From Bacteroidales bacterium (GTDB taxonomy: Bacteria > Bacteroidota > Bacteroidia > Bacteroidales > F082), in the NCBI GenBank assembly GCA_016290215.1, contig JAEETH010000001.1:86798-150797 (forward strand): a stretch of 64,000 nucleotides of DNA, in the 5' to 3' direction. This document shows positions 32,601 through 39,398 of the stretch, piece after piece. The notes below the pieces were generated by a model, which was not told the origin of the DNA, made no database searches, and was given only the letters and a program-made list of their open reading frames with translations. How positions within the stretch are numbered: the first letter of the stretch is position 1; the number at the start of each line of letters is the position of its first letter. The translations under genes were made by a program, and so were the position numbers.

Positions 32601-32711
32601 CGGTTTTTCAGGCGAATCAGGAGTGTTAGGGGTCTTGTTCGGCGATGCGAAAGCCAACAAACCGATGGCCACTAAGGCGACGGTTGCGATGATGATTCCG
32701 GTGCGTTTCAT
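26631..32711 (-). CDS. Alpha-2-macroglobulin-like giant exported protein, thioester motif lost
   Basis: 2026 residues with an N-terminal signal or anchor (MKRTGIIIATVALVAIGLLAFASP). Order: helical N-terminal region (about 30-400), macroglobulin beta-domains (VFTDRAIYRPGQTVYFQG, the MG2 signature), a carboxypeptidase-like linker, the A2M core (FFPQLRTNADGSATFSFTMPD, LTRWRLMLMAYT) and the alpha-helical toroid (YLEYEVAETYRYMKAH). At about residues 1484-1488, where thioester forms have CxEQ, this protein reads RAET, so covalent trapping of proteases is not expected. Two family B insertions add the peptide GPSTGSGT at about 905-913 and 1363-1371. Such proteins are thought to protect the periplasm or surface. 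Monocistronic; flanked by the repeat array. Confidence 0.92.
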   Translation of the reverse strand: MKRTGIIIATVALVAIGLLAFASPNKTPNTPDSPEKPKNNYETMWKKVKENLEKDLPESAEKELAAIEKQAEKDNNSTQLLKTWLYRQNIMQRTVEEDPEQAFIQYIEEKVGKLDVVHDALLHEEIAKAYAAYLDNNEWRINENLPIDGDLSKVEMKYWDKESFKTRINQHYDEALKPIEALKKAKTEDFMALYENKNNNEEYIEYEASLFEFMFHRVANYYQGQADADQAEGDTDKWWLPANEFVKVDLGTTDNPLNKCLKIYQDLIAYNLKEKNEDVLIYNDFKRFGFVNSILRKDAQYQAAMEDLKAQHKDNPLSAEITSLIARSMMNQLENNSSDSAYFDNYKKAKALCEEAIAKFPKSKGAKNCQNLIKRIEEPQIDITLNSVQLPNEAIPAVLEYKNTTAPYYRIVKVSEKELKKLGGLRKEELLEALNKKSAVAEQELILAPETDYRHHSTLIALPALEEGIYYLTATTKQDIKSEDKTLIISFQVSNLGYITDSKYEQMTVVVVDRKTGKTVEGVTVEFCRREWDYKAREYKTIVLNTVKSDKNGKAVMTGKEREITTFYINLRNGDDVLLSDINFSIGSPNRNDGVYHTTMLFTDRAIYRPGQTVYFQGVVKRYQGKEQTLVNGYNETVTFKDANWQEISSAQFTTDEYGSFSGSFVIPTDRLNGVFHLISGHGTSTIRVEEYKRPTFEVTFERPKEQYKLNQEVTVHGDVKAYAGFGLDDVEYSYRVVRKTSFPWRCWWWWYPTVEDEQITHGKARTDENGKFAVTFNLKPSLSIAPEKQPVFTYEIEVTATSKQGETHVDTYSIRAGYNEIAISTDLPSEVEKSEIGKYQITVSNLSWQPAKSRISRKIYRYDDAAKINYFEAMGHSEKLDRQVLSDEELARLFPQYSFYDKQAGPSTGSGTLVYQDEVMVDDKAKLYEGKALEPGKYYVELVSLDDPLAKVSQQFTVFENDSKKLPFTTMEWVHQDKSTAHPDDEIQLSIGSSAKDVEIWVQLLHGDEIRLDKKITVSNSVQTLSYKVTENDRGGLNWRYAFVKENSFNKDRLDISVPFDNYDLDVKLATMRDKLSPGAEETWEVTVRDYKDKPLEAALLTGMYDASLDEFERNHWWFSMSPSGVVGRSFNSDGHCFTSSNTVVEFFHVAELFNFSLPSDAPFFDYGYVYGGRGLRKGSRRVNDVYMCVEESAAMDYQVPMVAKKNSVSGAVLATDGEEEMVEIAEQEATSETGSIATSKESAEPTLRENFNETAFFFPQLRTNADGSATFSFTMPDALTRWRLMLMAYTKDRKTGQNEYTFTSSKPVMIMADMPRFMYDNDELWFVANVINTGDEPVTPTAKLEIFDAGTMQPVNLIINDGPSTGSGTCTIPMETIQPGRSKEVRWKVKGQYDLSLLAFRFTAYAGQFSDAEQHLLPVLSSEIFMTQTLPITVKAETEKTFDFEAIANPDSHERDYSLTLNFSTNPVWYAVQALPYLANVKADRAETAFYVFYANTLSSYIADHTPNLLNYIKKWQIETPDALLSQLEKDQDLKAIMLQETPWVLEAKSETEQRSRIATLFEVNTIRNQQTNALKLIKDKQKYNGGWPWMDGMPESPYISTYILTGFGKLQKMGAWSTLSKSDQNTAQSICDKAVRYLEYEVAETYRYMKAHSKGKDWPIGSSTLNELYALSFFEVQNSDRDFAKAKDYYLKSLDKEWTSFNFNQRSKGALVLYRNGNEKTAKLMIQSFKETAQKNEQIGMYWPKKYFAFESHIATHANIMAAFAEIDQNQEIIDELRVWLLTQKQTTMWENSASTADAIYALLMRGSDWFEEGKEVTLRFGNTPVSTEGGVAGTGFIQRRWNANEVTEDMRQLTVNNPTNHLVWGGLFRQYFVPIDEVKSDESGFTIKRELFVETVTDKGRVLVPAEKRTLKVGDKLTVKITFTSQQDMSFVFVKDLRAAGFEPIEQISRYEYNDRMSYYQSNTDTDMEFFIEFLPKGTHQLEYSMFVTKEGHLNNGYALIQCQYAPEFSAYSDGMKVRVGE
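28599..28623. repeat. Family B repeat inside the macroglobulin gene (copy 1)
   Basis: GGTCCCTGAGCC...GAAGGGCCG, 25 bases, in frame on the coding strand as DGPSTGSGT. Single arm only, no facing partner. Confidence 0.85.
29973..29998. repeat. Family B repeat inside the macroglobulin gene (copy 2)
   Basis: GGTTCCTGAGCC...GAAGGACCGG, in frame as AGPSTGSGT. It encodes the same octapeptide as copy 1 although the two sites are about 1.4 kb apart and in different domains. Confidence 0.85.
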
Positions 32712-32787
32712 GGTTCAAGCGTTTACAAACAATAACGTAGATTCTGCAAATATCGTGCATTTTTGGAGCCTTATCGAAAAAAAAGCG

Positions 32788-32795
32788 TATTTTTG
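32788..32795 (+). promoter_or_regulatory. Promoter -7 box TATTTTTG for the antitoxin-toxin operon
   Basis: Exact TAnnTTTG 21 bases before ATG 32817, which excludes the upstream in-frame ATG at 32763. Confidence 0.65.
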
Positions 32796-32816
32796 CACAC
32801 GAAAAAGTTATACATC

Positions 32817-33095
32817 ATGTGCACCTATAGTATTACACTAAGCGACACTCTCATTGAACAGGCACGTCCCGCCATCGGAGCCAATACCGACATCTCAAAA
32901 TGGATACAGCAACAGATGGAGACTATCCTGATTCGTCTCGCCACCGGTACGCATTGCAACTCAAAAGATGCTACAAATCAGTATGCACCTGATTTAGAGG
33001 CCATTCTTGCGATGCCTTTGCTTGATAAAGAAGAGGTAGGTCTCAATGGCGAGTATGCACGGATGGACTACTTAGCAGAAAAGTACACCTTATGA
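32817..33095 (+). CDS. Antitoxin of a PIN-domain toxin-antitoxin pair
   Basis: 92 residues, MCTYSITLSDTLIEQARPAIG at the start followed by DISKWIQQQMETILIRLATG. The first segment reads as a short beta-strand and the next two as helices, a ribbon-helix-helix-like plan typical of DNA-binding antitoxins; the C-terminal half (LEAILAMPLLDKEEVGLNGEYARMDYLAEKYTL) would fold onto the toxin. ATG 32817 is used because the -7 box lies at 32788. The stop overlaps the toxin start as ATGA, so the two are translationally coupled. The protein would neutralise the PIN RNase and repress its own operon; this is the rule for the type, not proven here. Confidence 0.8.
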   Translation: MCTYSITLSDTLIEQARPAIGANTDISKWIQQQMETILIRLATGTHCNSKDATNQYAPDLEAILAMPLLDKEEVGLNGEYARMDYLAEKYTL

Positions 33096-33508
33096 CACAC
33101 GTATTTATCGACACCAATGTGTTGCTTGACGTGTTGCTCCATCGAGAACCGTTCGTCCATGATTCGGCACGCGTACTGAATAGTGGGTTCAAAGGTGAGA
33201 TTGCGTTATATTCAACTCCACTTTCATTCTCCACATGCATGTTTGTGGCTCGCAAGATGTTGGGATATGCCAACGCTTTAGAAGCATTGAAGATATTAGA
33301 ACATCATATCAATGTCGCCACCATGGATTCAACACAACTCCATGAAGCTCTTTATGCTGTTGCTCCCGATTTCGAAGACATGCTTCAATATCATGCAGCA
33401 CAAGCTTCGGGTTGCAGTCATATTGTGACCCGGAATGAGCGTCATTTTCCACAAGATGGAATCATTGTACTGTCTCCTACTGATTTTATGCAACTTTCAC
33501 TTGAATAA
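33092..33508 (+). CDS. PIN-domain toxin (VapC-like RNase)
   Basis: 138 residues forming one PIN domain. VFIDTNVLLDVLLHREP gives the first acidic residue of the active site, followed by the second (Glu/Asp in ALEALKILEHH region), DFEDMLQYHAA with the third and fourth acidic residues, and a closing SHIVTRNERHF. PIN toxins cut RNA, often initiator tRNA or rRNA, in a metal-dependent way. It overlaps the antitoxin by four bases and stops two bases before the GTG start of the polyprenyl synthetase gene, so that essential-looking gene is embedded in the toxin-antitoxin transcript. Confidence 0.88.
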   Translation: MTHVFIDTNVLLDVLLHREPFVHDSARVLNSGFKGEIALYSTPLSFSTCMFVARKMLGYANALEALKILEHHINVATMDSTQLHEALYAVAPDFEDMLQYHAAQASGCSHIVTRNERHFPQDGIIVLSPTDFMQLSLE

Positions 33509-33510
33509 GT

Positions 33511-34350
33511 GTGAAAAATCTTAGCCACATTATATTTCCCATCGTCTCTGAGTTGACACAGTTCGAAGCCTTTTTCGAAAAGACTTTGAACGCCGAAACC
33601 AAGCCCATGGACAACATCATGCACTATGTGCTTGATTCAAGAGGCAAACGCTTACGACCCATTTTGGTGCTACTCGGCGCGAAGCTTTTCGGTGAAGTCA
33701 ACGAGCAGACTTTGCGGGCAGCCACCTTCGTGGAAATGGTACACAACGCCACGCTCATCCACGACGATGTGGTGGACGACGACGACCAACGTCGCGGCCA
33801 AGCCTCGGTGAAGGCGCAATTCGGCAACCTGTCGGCGGTGTTGGCGGGCGACTACCTCTTAGCCAAAGCCATGCTGCTCCTCGCCCAACCCAACGACTAT
33901 GCCATCCTGCAAGAGATGCTCAGCACCACCGCCGCCATGAGCGAAGGGGAATTGATGCAGAGTACAAGGTCCCTGAGCCCGTCGAAGGGCCGGGACAAAA
34001 AGGTTGAATCTTCTATAGGTCGGCCCTTCGACAAGCTCAGGGACCTCGACTATTTGGACATCATCACTCGCAAAACCGCCATGTTGATGCGTTCCTGCTG
34101 CGCCTCAGGTGCCCTTTCGGTGAACGCTTCGCCGGAACATGTCCAACAAATCGCCGACTTCGGACTGAATTTCGGCATCCTCTTCCAGCTCCGCGACGAC
34201 ATCCTTGACACCGAAAATGTTGCGCAAGCCCAGGTCTTGCTACCCATTTATTATGAAAAGACCTTGAAAGCCTTGGAAGGCTTCCCTCCTTCGGAAATCG
34301 TCGAGGCGCTGCGTGATTTGGCTTCGTTTTGCGCTAATCGGGAAGTATAG
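33511..34350 (+). CDS. Polyprenyl diphosphate synthase, shortened C terminus, with palindromic insert
   Basis: 279 residues; start codon GTG two bases after the toxin stop. The first Asp-rich motif is LIHDDVVDDDDQRRG and the second LFQLRDDILDT, so both Mg-binding sites are intact. It would chain isopentenyl units for menaquinone or carrier lipid. Two oddities: an in-frame insert of about 27 residues (about 153-179, SLSPSKGRDKK...GRPFDKLRD) is a pair of facing family B repeats; and after the second motif the usual GKPxGxDxxxxKxTLP block is replaced by a short NVAQAQVLLPIYYEKT stretch, leaving the protein about 45 residues short. It may be functional but altered, or on the way to decay. Confidence 0.85.
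   Translation: MKNLSHIIFPIVSELTQFEAFFEKTLNAETKPMDNIMHYVLDSRGKRLRPILVLLGAKLFGEVNEQTLRAATFVEMVHNATLIHDDVVDDDDQRRGQASVKAQFGNLSAVLAGDYLLAKAMLLLAQPNDYAILQEMLSTTAAMSEGELMQSTRSLSPSKGRDKKVESSIGRPFDKLRDLDYLDIITRKTAMLMRSCCASGALSVNASPEHVQQIADFGLNFGILFQLRDDILDTENVAQAQVLLPIYYEKTLKALEGFPPSEIVEALRDLASFCANREV
33968..34045. repeat. Family B inverted pair inside the polyprenyl synthase gene
   Basis: Arms 33968-33992 (GGTCCCTGAGCC...) and 34021-34045 face each other across a 28-base loop. The whole insert keeps the reading frame. The second arm has the common variant CGACAAGCTCAGGGACC. Confidence 0.88.
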
Positions 34351-34358
34351 ATTCACTT

Positions 34359-34463
34359 CGGGAATGGAATAATTGACTCGTTGTTATCGGCGGCTTGAAA
34401 CAGTTGCAGATGAGAAATCGGTTTATGCCGCCGCTTGTAACTTTATGCTTCACACCATTCCCG
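34359..34463. other. Intergenic segment with nested inverted repeats
   Basis: The 236-base gap after the polyprenyl synthase gene contains CGGGAATGG (34359-34367) facing CCATTCCCG (34455-34463), and inside it GGCGGC (34389-34394) facing GCCGCC (34427-34432). A two-step folded RNA or DNA element of about 105 bases is possible. The rest of the gap holds the promoter at 34521. Confidence 0.5.
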
Positions 34464-34520
34464 TAGGGAACCTCCAAATAGTTTTTTTCATATTTCTAGC
34501 ACCCATTCTCTAATTAATTG

Positions 34521-34528
34521 TATCTTTG
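34521..34528 (+). promoter_or_regulatory. Promoter -7 box TATCTTTG for the hipB-hipA operon
   Basis: Exact TAnnTTTG 59 bases before the start of the HTH gene. Confidence 0.65.
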
Positions 34529-34586
34529 CCATCAAATATGATAATATTTCTTATTTGCTGTTTTATTAAATTAAAGATACAATAAT

Positions 34587-34913
34587 ATGTCTTTACTTTA
34601 CGACTTTAATATGGATACTGCGGATGAACTCGCTGCACACCTATCAGAGAATGTCAAGCACCGCAGACTGGAAAAAGGCCTCTCGCGCAAAGCACTTTCG
34701 ATGATGAGCGGCGTGCCTGTTCCCACTATTACCAAGTTTGAGCAACAGCATAGCATTTCATTAATCGGTTTCATAGCCTTGGCCAAGGCCTTAGGCTATA
34801 CCGATGCGCTGAAGTCGCTACTGGCTGAGCCCATCTATTCCACTATGGAAGAATTAGACACCATCAACAAAAACAAGAACCGAAAACGCGGAAGAAATGA
34901 ATTCCATCAGTAA
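34587..34913 (+). CDS. hipB: HipB-like HTH antitoxin/repressor
   Basis: 108 residues. An XRE-type helix-turn-helix runs from ADELAAHLSENVKHRRLEKGLSR to LGYTD, with the recognition region SGVPVPTITKFEQQ. The C terminus is basic (NKNKNRKRGRN). It would bind operators near its promoter and bind HipA to hold it inactive. The reading frame overlaps hipA by 17 bases. An alternative start at the Met at 34611 (MDTADEL) gives a protein closer to standard HipB length. HipB antitoxins also use a flexible C-terminal tail to contact HipA, which fits the basic end here. Confidence 0.85.
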   Translation: MSLLYDFNMDTADELAAHLSENVKHRRLEKGLSRKALSMMSGVPVPTITKFEQQHSISLIGFIALAKALGYTDALKSLLAEPIYSTMEELDTINKNKNRKRGRNEFHQ

Positions 34914-36000
34914 ACTCCATGTCAAATACCACGGGAAACCTGTCGGCGAGCTGACCATGACCCCTGACGAAAAACGCTGCGTGTTCTGCTATGACAAAGA
35001 ATGGCTCGCCTCAGGTTTTTCCATCTCGCCTTTGGACTTACCTTTGAAATCGGACTTGTTCATCGCGCCCGAACGGCCTTTCTGGGGCAATTTCGGTATC
35101 TTCGAAGACAGCCTGCCCGACGGCTACGGACGTTACCTGCTCAATCGAATGCTCCGCCAACAAGGGATAGACGAGTCGCAACTGACACCGCTGCAACGGC
35201 TGAGTATAATAGGGAATGCGGGCATGGGTGCTTTATGCTATGAACCAGAAACCCGATTGGAACCCGTCAAAGAAACCCTGTCTTTTGACCATCTTCAGGC
35301 ACTGGCTTTGGAGGTACTATCAGAACGCAATGAGAAAGACACTGCCCTTCTTTATTATAACAGTGGCAACTCGGGTGGTTGTCGCCCAAAATGTCTTTAC
35401 CACGACAAGGATGGCGATTGGCTGGTAAAATTCCGCCACACCTACGATCCGAAGAATTTTGGACTGTTAGAGTTCCAATACAACGAAATCGCTCGACGAT
35501 GCGGCATAGAAGTCACTGATTTCAAGCTATTTGAAGGCAAGTATTTCGCCTCAAGACGTTTCGACCTCGCCCATGGCGAACGACTCCATGTGGCCACCGC
35601 TGGAGCCTTACTCAACGAGTCTGTCGAATTCCCGAAACTGGATTATAAGACTTTGCTGCACCTCACAGGTTTTCTTACCCAAGACCCCAAACAAGTGGAG
35701 GCCATGTTCCGATTAATGGCATTCAACGTTTTTACCGACAACAAAGATGACCATGCCAAAAATTTCAGCTTTATTTATCGTGAAGGGCGTTGGCATTTGG
35801 CTCCTGCTTATGACCTAACCCCTGTTCCCGAAGGCTATCATGGAGAACATGCCACCTCTGTCAACGGAAACGGAAAGCCTTCTATAGAAGACATGATCGT
35901 TGTAGGAGAAAGCATCAGAATCCCCAAAAAGCGCGGCTTAGAAATCATCAACTTCATAAAAGAACACTGCAAAGAAATTCTCTCAAAAGATTATATGTAG
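34897..36000 (+). CDS. hipA: HipA-like serine/threonine kinase toxin
   Basis: 367 residues. N-terminal HipA_N (KLHVKYHGKPVGELTMT, GIFEDSLPDGYGRYLLNRML) and C-terminal kinase part (HLQALALEVL...; SGNSGGCRPK as the Gly-rich loop; DNKDDHAKNFSF with the catalytic Asp; LAPAYDLTP with the Mg-binding Asp). HipA of E. coli phosphorylates glutamyl-tRNA synthetase and causes dormancy; targets of this homologue are not known. It is shorter than E. coli HipA (440), in line with Bacteroidota HipA proteins. Overlaps hipB; no other gene in the unit. Divergence from the IleS gene downstream is only 53 bases, and that gene has its own promoter. Confidence 0.92.
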   Translation: MNSISKLHVKYHGKPVGELTMTPDEKRCVFCYDKEWLASGFSISPLDLPLKSDLFIAPERPFWGNFGIFEDSLPDGYGRYLLNRMLRQQGIDESQLTPLQRLSIIGNAGMGALCYEPETRLEPVKETLSFDHLQALALEVLSERNEKDTALLYYNSGNSGGCRPKCLYHDKDGDWLVKFRHTYDPKNFGLLEFQYNEIARRCGIEVTDFKLFEGKYFASRRFDLAHGERLHVATAGALLNESVEFPKLDYKTLLHLTGFLTQDPKQVEAMFRLMAFNVFTDNKDDHAKNFSFIYREGRWHLAPAYDLTPVPEGYHGEHATSVNGNGKPSIEDMIVVGESIRIPKKRGLEIINFIKEHCKEILSKDYM

Positions 36001-36019
36001 TAGAATACAAAATTTTTCG

Positions 36020-36027
36020 TACTTTTG
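36020..36027 (+). promoter_or_regulatory. Promoter -7 box TACTTTTG for ileS
   Basis: Exact TAnnTTTG 26 bases before ATG 36054; no clear -33 TTTG. Confidence 0.65.
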
Positions 36028-36053
36028 CCCCTCAAAATAGAAGCATCATTTTT

Positions 36054-39000
36054 ATGAAAAACAACTACAAGGAATATAAACAGCTGAATCTCACCGAGAC
36101 AGCTGATGCCATCCGCAAGTTTTGGGAAGAAAACGATACCTTCCAAAAGAGCCTTGACAACCGCGACAAGGACAACGCTTTTGTTTTCTTCGAAGGTCCA
36201 CCGAGTGCCAACGGTACTCCGGGCATCCACCATGTGATGGCCCGTTCCATCAAAGACGTGGTGTGCCGCTACCAAACCCTGAAAGGCAAACACGTGGTGC
36301 GTAAAGCCGGCTGGGACACCCACGGTCTACCCGTCGAACTGGGCGTGGAGAAGAAACTCGGCATCACCAAGGAAGACATCGGCAAGAAAATCAGCGTCGA
36401 CGACTACAACCGCGCCTGCCGCGAGGAGGTGATGAAATACAAGGACATGTGGGACGACCTCACCCGCAAGATGGGCTATTGGGTCAACCTCAACGACCCC
36501 TACATCACCTTCACCAACGACTACATTGAGACCTTGTGGTTCCTACTGAAAGACCTCTATAACAAAGGTTTGCTCTACAAAGGCTACACCATCCAACCCT
36601 ACTCGCCTGCCGCTGGCACTGGCCTCAGCTCACACGAACTGAATATGCCTGGCTGCTACCGCGATGTGAAAGATTTGACTTGCGTGGCGTTGTTTAAGTT
36701 GAGAGTTGAGAGTTTAGAGTTTAGAGTTGAAGGTTTGACTACGTATGCAATAGCTTGGACTACTACACCATGGACTTTACCCTCAAACACGGCTCTCTGT
36801 GTGGGACCGAATATTGATTATGTCCTTTTGAAGACCGTCCATCCTTATACGGAAGAACCTTGCTGTATTATCATGGCCAAAGCCTTGGTGGAGACGATGT
36901 TCAAGGAAGCTCCTGAGGTCGTCAAGGAATTCAAGGGCAAGGACCTTGTCGGCATCGAGTACGAACAACTGATTCCTTGGGTCAACCCGGGAGAAGGAGC
37001 ATTCCGCATCATCCCTGGCGACTACGTCACCACCGAGGATGGTACCGGTATCGTCCACATCGCGCCCACCTTCGGTGCCGACGACAAGCGCGTTGCTGCC
37101 GCCGCTGGCATCCCACCCTTGCAAATGATCGACAAGGACGGCAAGCCGCAGCCTATGGTGGACCGCACGGGTAAGTTCTTCCGCATCGAAGACCTCGACC
37201 CTGAGTTCGTCAAGAACTGCATGGACGTGGAGGCCTACCGCCCCTACGCCGGCCAGTTCGTGAAGAACGCCTACGACCCCAACAAGACCGAAAAAGACAA
37301 GTCGTTGGACGTCGACATCGTGATGCTCCTCAAGGAACAAGGCAAGCTCTTCAAGAGCGAGAAACATACCCACAACTACCCGCACTGCTGGCGCACCGAC
37401 AAACCCGTGCTCTACTATCCCCTCGACAGCTGGTTCATCAAGACCACGGCCCTCAAAGACCGCATGATCGAACTCAACAAGACCATCAACTGGAAGCCCG
37501 AGGCCACAGGTAGCGGCCGTTTCGGCAACTGGTTAGAGAACCTCGTCGACTGGAACCTGTCGCGTTCGCGCTACTGGGGCACACCGCTGCCCATCTGGCG
37601 TACTGAGGACGGCAAGGAAGAAATCTGCATCGGCAGCGTCGAAGAGCTCCGCAACGAGATTGAGAAGAGCATAAAGGCGGGCTTCATGAAAGAGAACCCA
37701 TACGCCAGCGACGACTACACCAAGTTCGACCTGCACCGTCCTTACATCGACGGCGTGGTTTTGGTGTCGCCAAGCGGCAAGAAGATGTTCCGCGAACCCG
37801 ACCTCATCGACGTGTGGTTCGACAGCGGCGCCATGCCTTACGCCCAATACCACTACATGGGTGACAAGACCGGTCTCCCCTTCCCCGCCGACTTCATCGC
37901 CGAAGGCGTCGACCAGACCCGTGGCTGGTTCTTCACACTACATGCCATCGCCACGATGTGCTTCGACAGTGTAGCCTACAAGAACGTCATTTCCAACGGC
38001 TTGGTCCTTGACAAAAACGGCAATAAGATGTCTAAACGTTTGGGCAATGCCGTCGACCCATTTGGTGCCATCGAGAAATTTGGTGCCGATGCCGTGCGTT
38101 GGTACATGATCACCAACTCGCAGCCTTGGGACAACCTGAAGTTTGACGAGGCTGGCGTAGACGAGGTGCGCCGCAAGTTCTTCGGAACCTTGTACAACAC
38201 CTATGCTTTCTTCGCCTTGTATGCCAACATCGACAAGTTCGACTACAGCCAAGCCGACATTGACATCAAGAATCGTCCCGAAATCGACCGCTGGATTTTG
38301 TCGGAGCTCAACTCCCTCATCCTCGAAGTCGACAATGCCTATCAGAGCTACGAGCCCACCCGTGCGGGTCGCGCCATCGCAGAGTTCGTCGATGCCCACC
38401 TCAGCAACTGGTACGTTCGCCTTTCGCGCCGCCGTTTCTGGAAGAGCGAAGACAACCAAGACAAGCTGTCGGCCTACCAGACCCTTTATACCTGCCTTGA
38501 GACCGTGGCAAGACTGAGTTCACCCATCGCACCGTTCTTCAGCGAACAGCTCTACCGCGACCTGAACAACGTCACGGGCCGCAATGCCGCTGAATCGGTG
38601 CATTTGACCGACTTCCCCGTCGCTGACAAGACTTTTATCGACAAGGCTTTGGAGGAACGCATGGAAGCCGCACAACTCATCTCATCGCTGGTGCTCTCGC
38701 TGCGTAAGAAAGCCAACATCCGTGTGCGTCAGCCCCTGTCGAAAATCATGATCCCCGTCGCCAACGAGGCGATGAAAGCCCAGATCGAGAAGGTGTCGCA
38801 CCTCATCAAGAGCGAGGTCAACATCAAGGAAATCGAGTTCCTCTCGCCCGACAACAACATCTTGGTGAAAAACGTGAAGCCCAACTTCAAGACCTTGGGC
38901 AAAAAGTACGGCAAGCAGATGAAGCAAATTCAAGCCTACTTCACCAACATGAGCCAAGATGAAATCCATGCCTTTGAGAAGAACAACGGTACCCACTTGA

Positions 39001-39386
39001 ATGTGGACGGCGTTGACGTAGAATTAACCCTTGAAGATGCTTTGATTTCTACACAAGACATCCCCGGCTGGGCCGTCACTTCACAGGACGACCTCACCGT
39101 GGCCCTCGACATGACCATCACCGATGAACTGATGCAGGAAGGCCTCGCCCGCGAAATCGTGAACCGCGTGCAGAACCTCCGCAAGACAGGAGGATTCGAA
39201 GTCACCGACCGCATCGAACTGCTCATCGAGAAGAACGAAAAGACCGATGCTGCCGTCGAAAAGTTCGGCGACTACATCTGCACTGAAACCCTTGCCACGA
39301 TTAATAAGGTGGATGCGCTGGAAGGCGTGGAAGCCGAAGAATTGGTGGAAGGAATAAATGTTAAACTAATGATTAAAAAGAAATAA
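36054..39386 (+). CDS. ileS: Isoleucyl-tRNA synthetase (type 2-like)
   Basis: 1110 residues. Class I signatures: PPSANGTPGIHHVMARS (HIGH-like) and NKMSKRLGN (KMSKS). GWDTHGLPVELGVEKKLG and DWNLSRSRYWGTPLPIW resemble the eukaryote-like type 2 IleRS, the type often resistant to mupirocin; this is inferred from motifs. The editing domain spans about 200-400. At about residues 215-228 the peptide KLRVESLEFRVEGL is encoded by a run of TTGAGAGTTTAGAGTT repeats (family C) that has been added to the editing domain in frame. Codon bias around the insert differs visibly from the rest. Follows HipA and is followed by a cloverleaf-like repeat. Confidence 0.95.
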   Translation: MKNNYKEYKQLNLTETADAIRKFWEENDTFQKSLDNRDKDNAFVFFEGPPSANGTPGIHHVMARSIKDVVCRYQTLKGKHVVRKAGWDTHGLPVELGVEKKLGITKEDIGKKISVDDYNRACREEVMKYKDMWDDLTRKMGYWVNLNDPYITFTNDYIETLWFLLKDLYNKGLLYKGYTIQPYSPAAGTGLSSHELNMPGCYRDVKDLTCVALFKLRVESLEFRVEGLTTYAIAWTTTPWTLPSNTALCVGPNIDYVLLKTVHPYTEEPCCIIMAKALVETMFKEAPEVVKEFKGKDLVGIEYEQLIPWVNPGEGAFRIIPGDYVTTEDGTGIVHIAPTFGADDKRVAAAAGIPPLQMIDKDGKPQPMVDRTGKFFRIEDLDPEFVKNCMDVEAYRPYAGQFVKNAYDPNKTEKDKSLDVDIVMLLKEQGKLFKSEKHTHNYPHCWRTDKPVLYYPLDSWFIKTTALKDRMIELNKTINWKPEATGSGRFGNWLENLVDWNLSRSRYWGTPLPIWRTEDGKEEICIGSVEELRNEIEKSIKAGFMKENPYASDDYTKFDLHRPYIDGVVLVSPSGKKMFREPDLIDVWFDSGAMPYAQYHYMGDKTGLPFPADFIAEGVDQTRGWFFTLHAIATMCFDSVAYKNVISNGLVLDKNGNKMSKRLGNAVDPFGAIEKFGADAVRWYMITNSQPWDNLKFDEAGVDEVRRKFFGTLYNTYAFFALYANIDKFDYSQADIDIKNRPEIDRWILSELNSLILEVDNAYQSYEPTRAGRAIAEFVDAHLSNWYVRLSRRRFWKSEDNQDKLSAYQTLYTCLETVARLSSPIAPFFSEQLYRDLNNVTGRNAAESVHLTDFPVADKTFIDKALEERMEAAQLISSLVLSLRKKANIRVRQPLSKIMIPVANEAMKAQIEKVSHLIKSEVNIKEIEFLSPDNNILVKNVKPNFKTLGKKYGKQMKQIQAYFTNMSQDEIHAFEKNNGTHLNVDGVDVELTLEDALISTQDIPGWAVTSQDDLTVALDMTITDELMQEGLAREIVNRVQNLRKTGGFEVTDRIELLIEKNEKTDAAVEKFGDYICTETLATINKVDALEGVEAEELVEGINVKLMIKKK
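36696..36735. repeat. Family C repeat inside ileS
   Basis: AAGTTGAGAGTTGAGAGTTTAG and following TTTAGAGTTGAAGG: short direct repeats of GAGAGTT/TTAGAGTT, in frame. A reverse-complement relative is at 58258-58292 in manC. Confidence 0.8.
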
Positions 39387-39398
39387 TTTATAATGCTA

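Noticed and set aside
32817-36000. Prophage or genomic island suggested by two toxin-antitoxin modules
   Set aside because: No integrase, phage gene or attachment repeats are seen, and conserved chromosomal genes lie between and around them.
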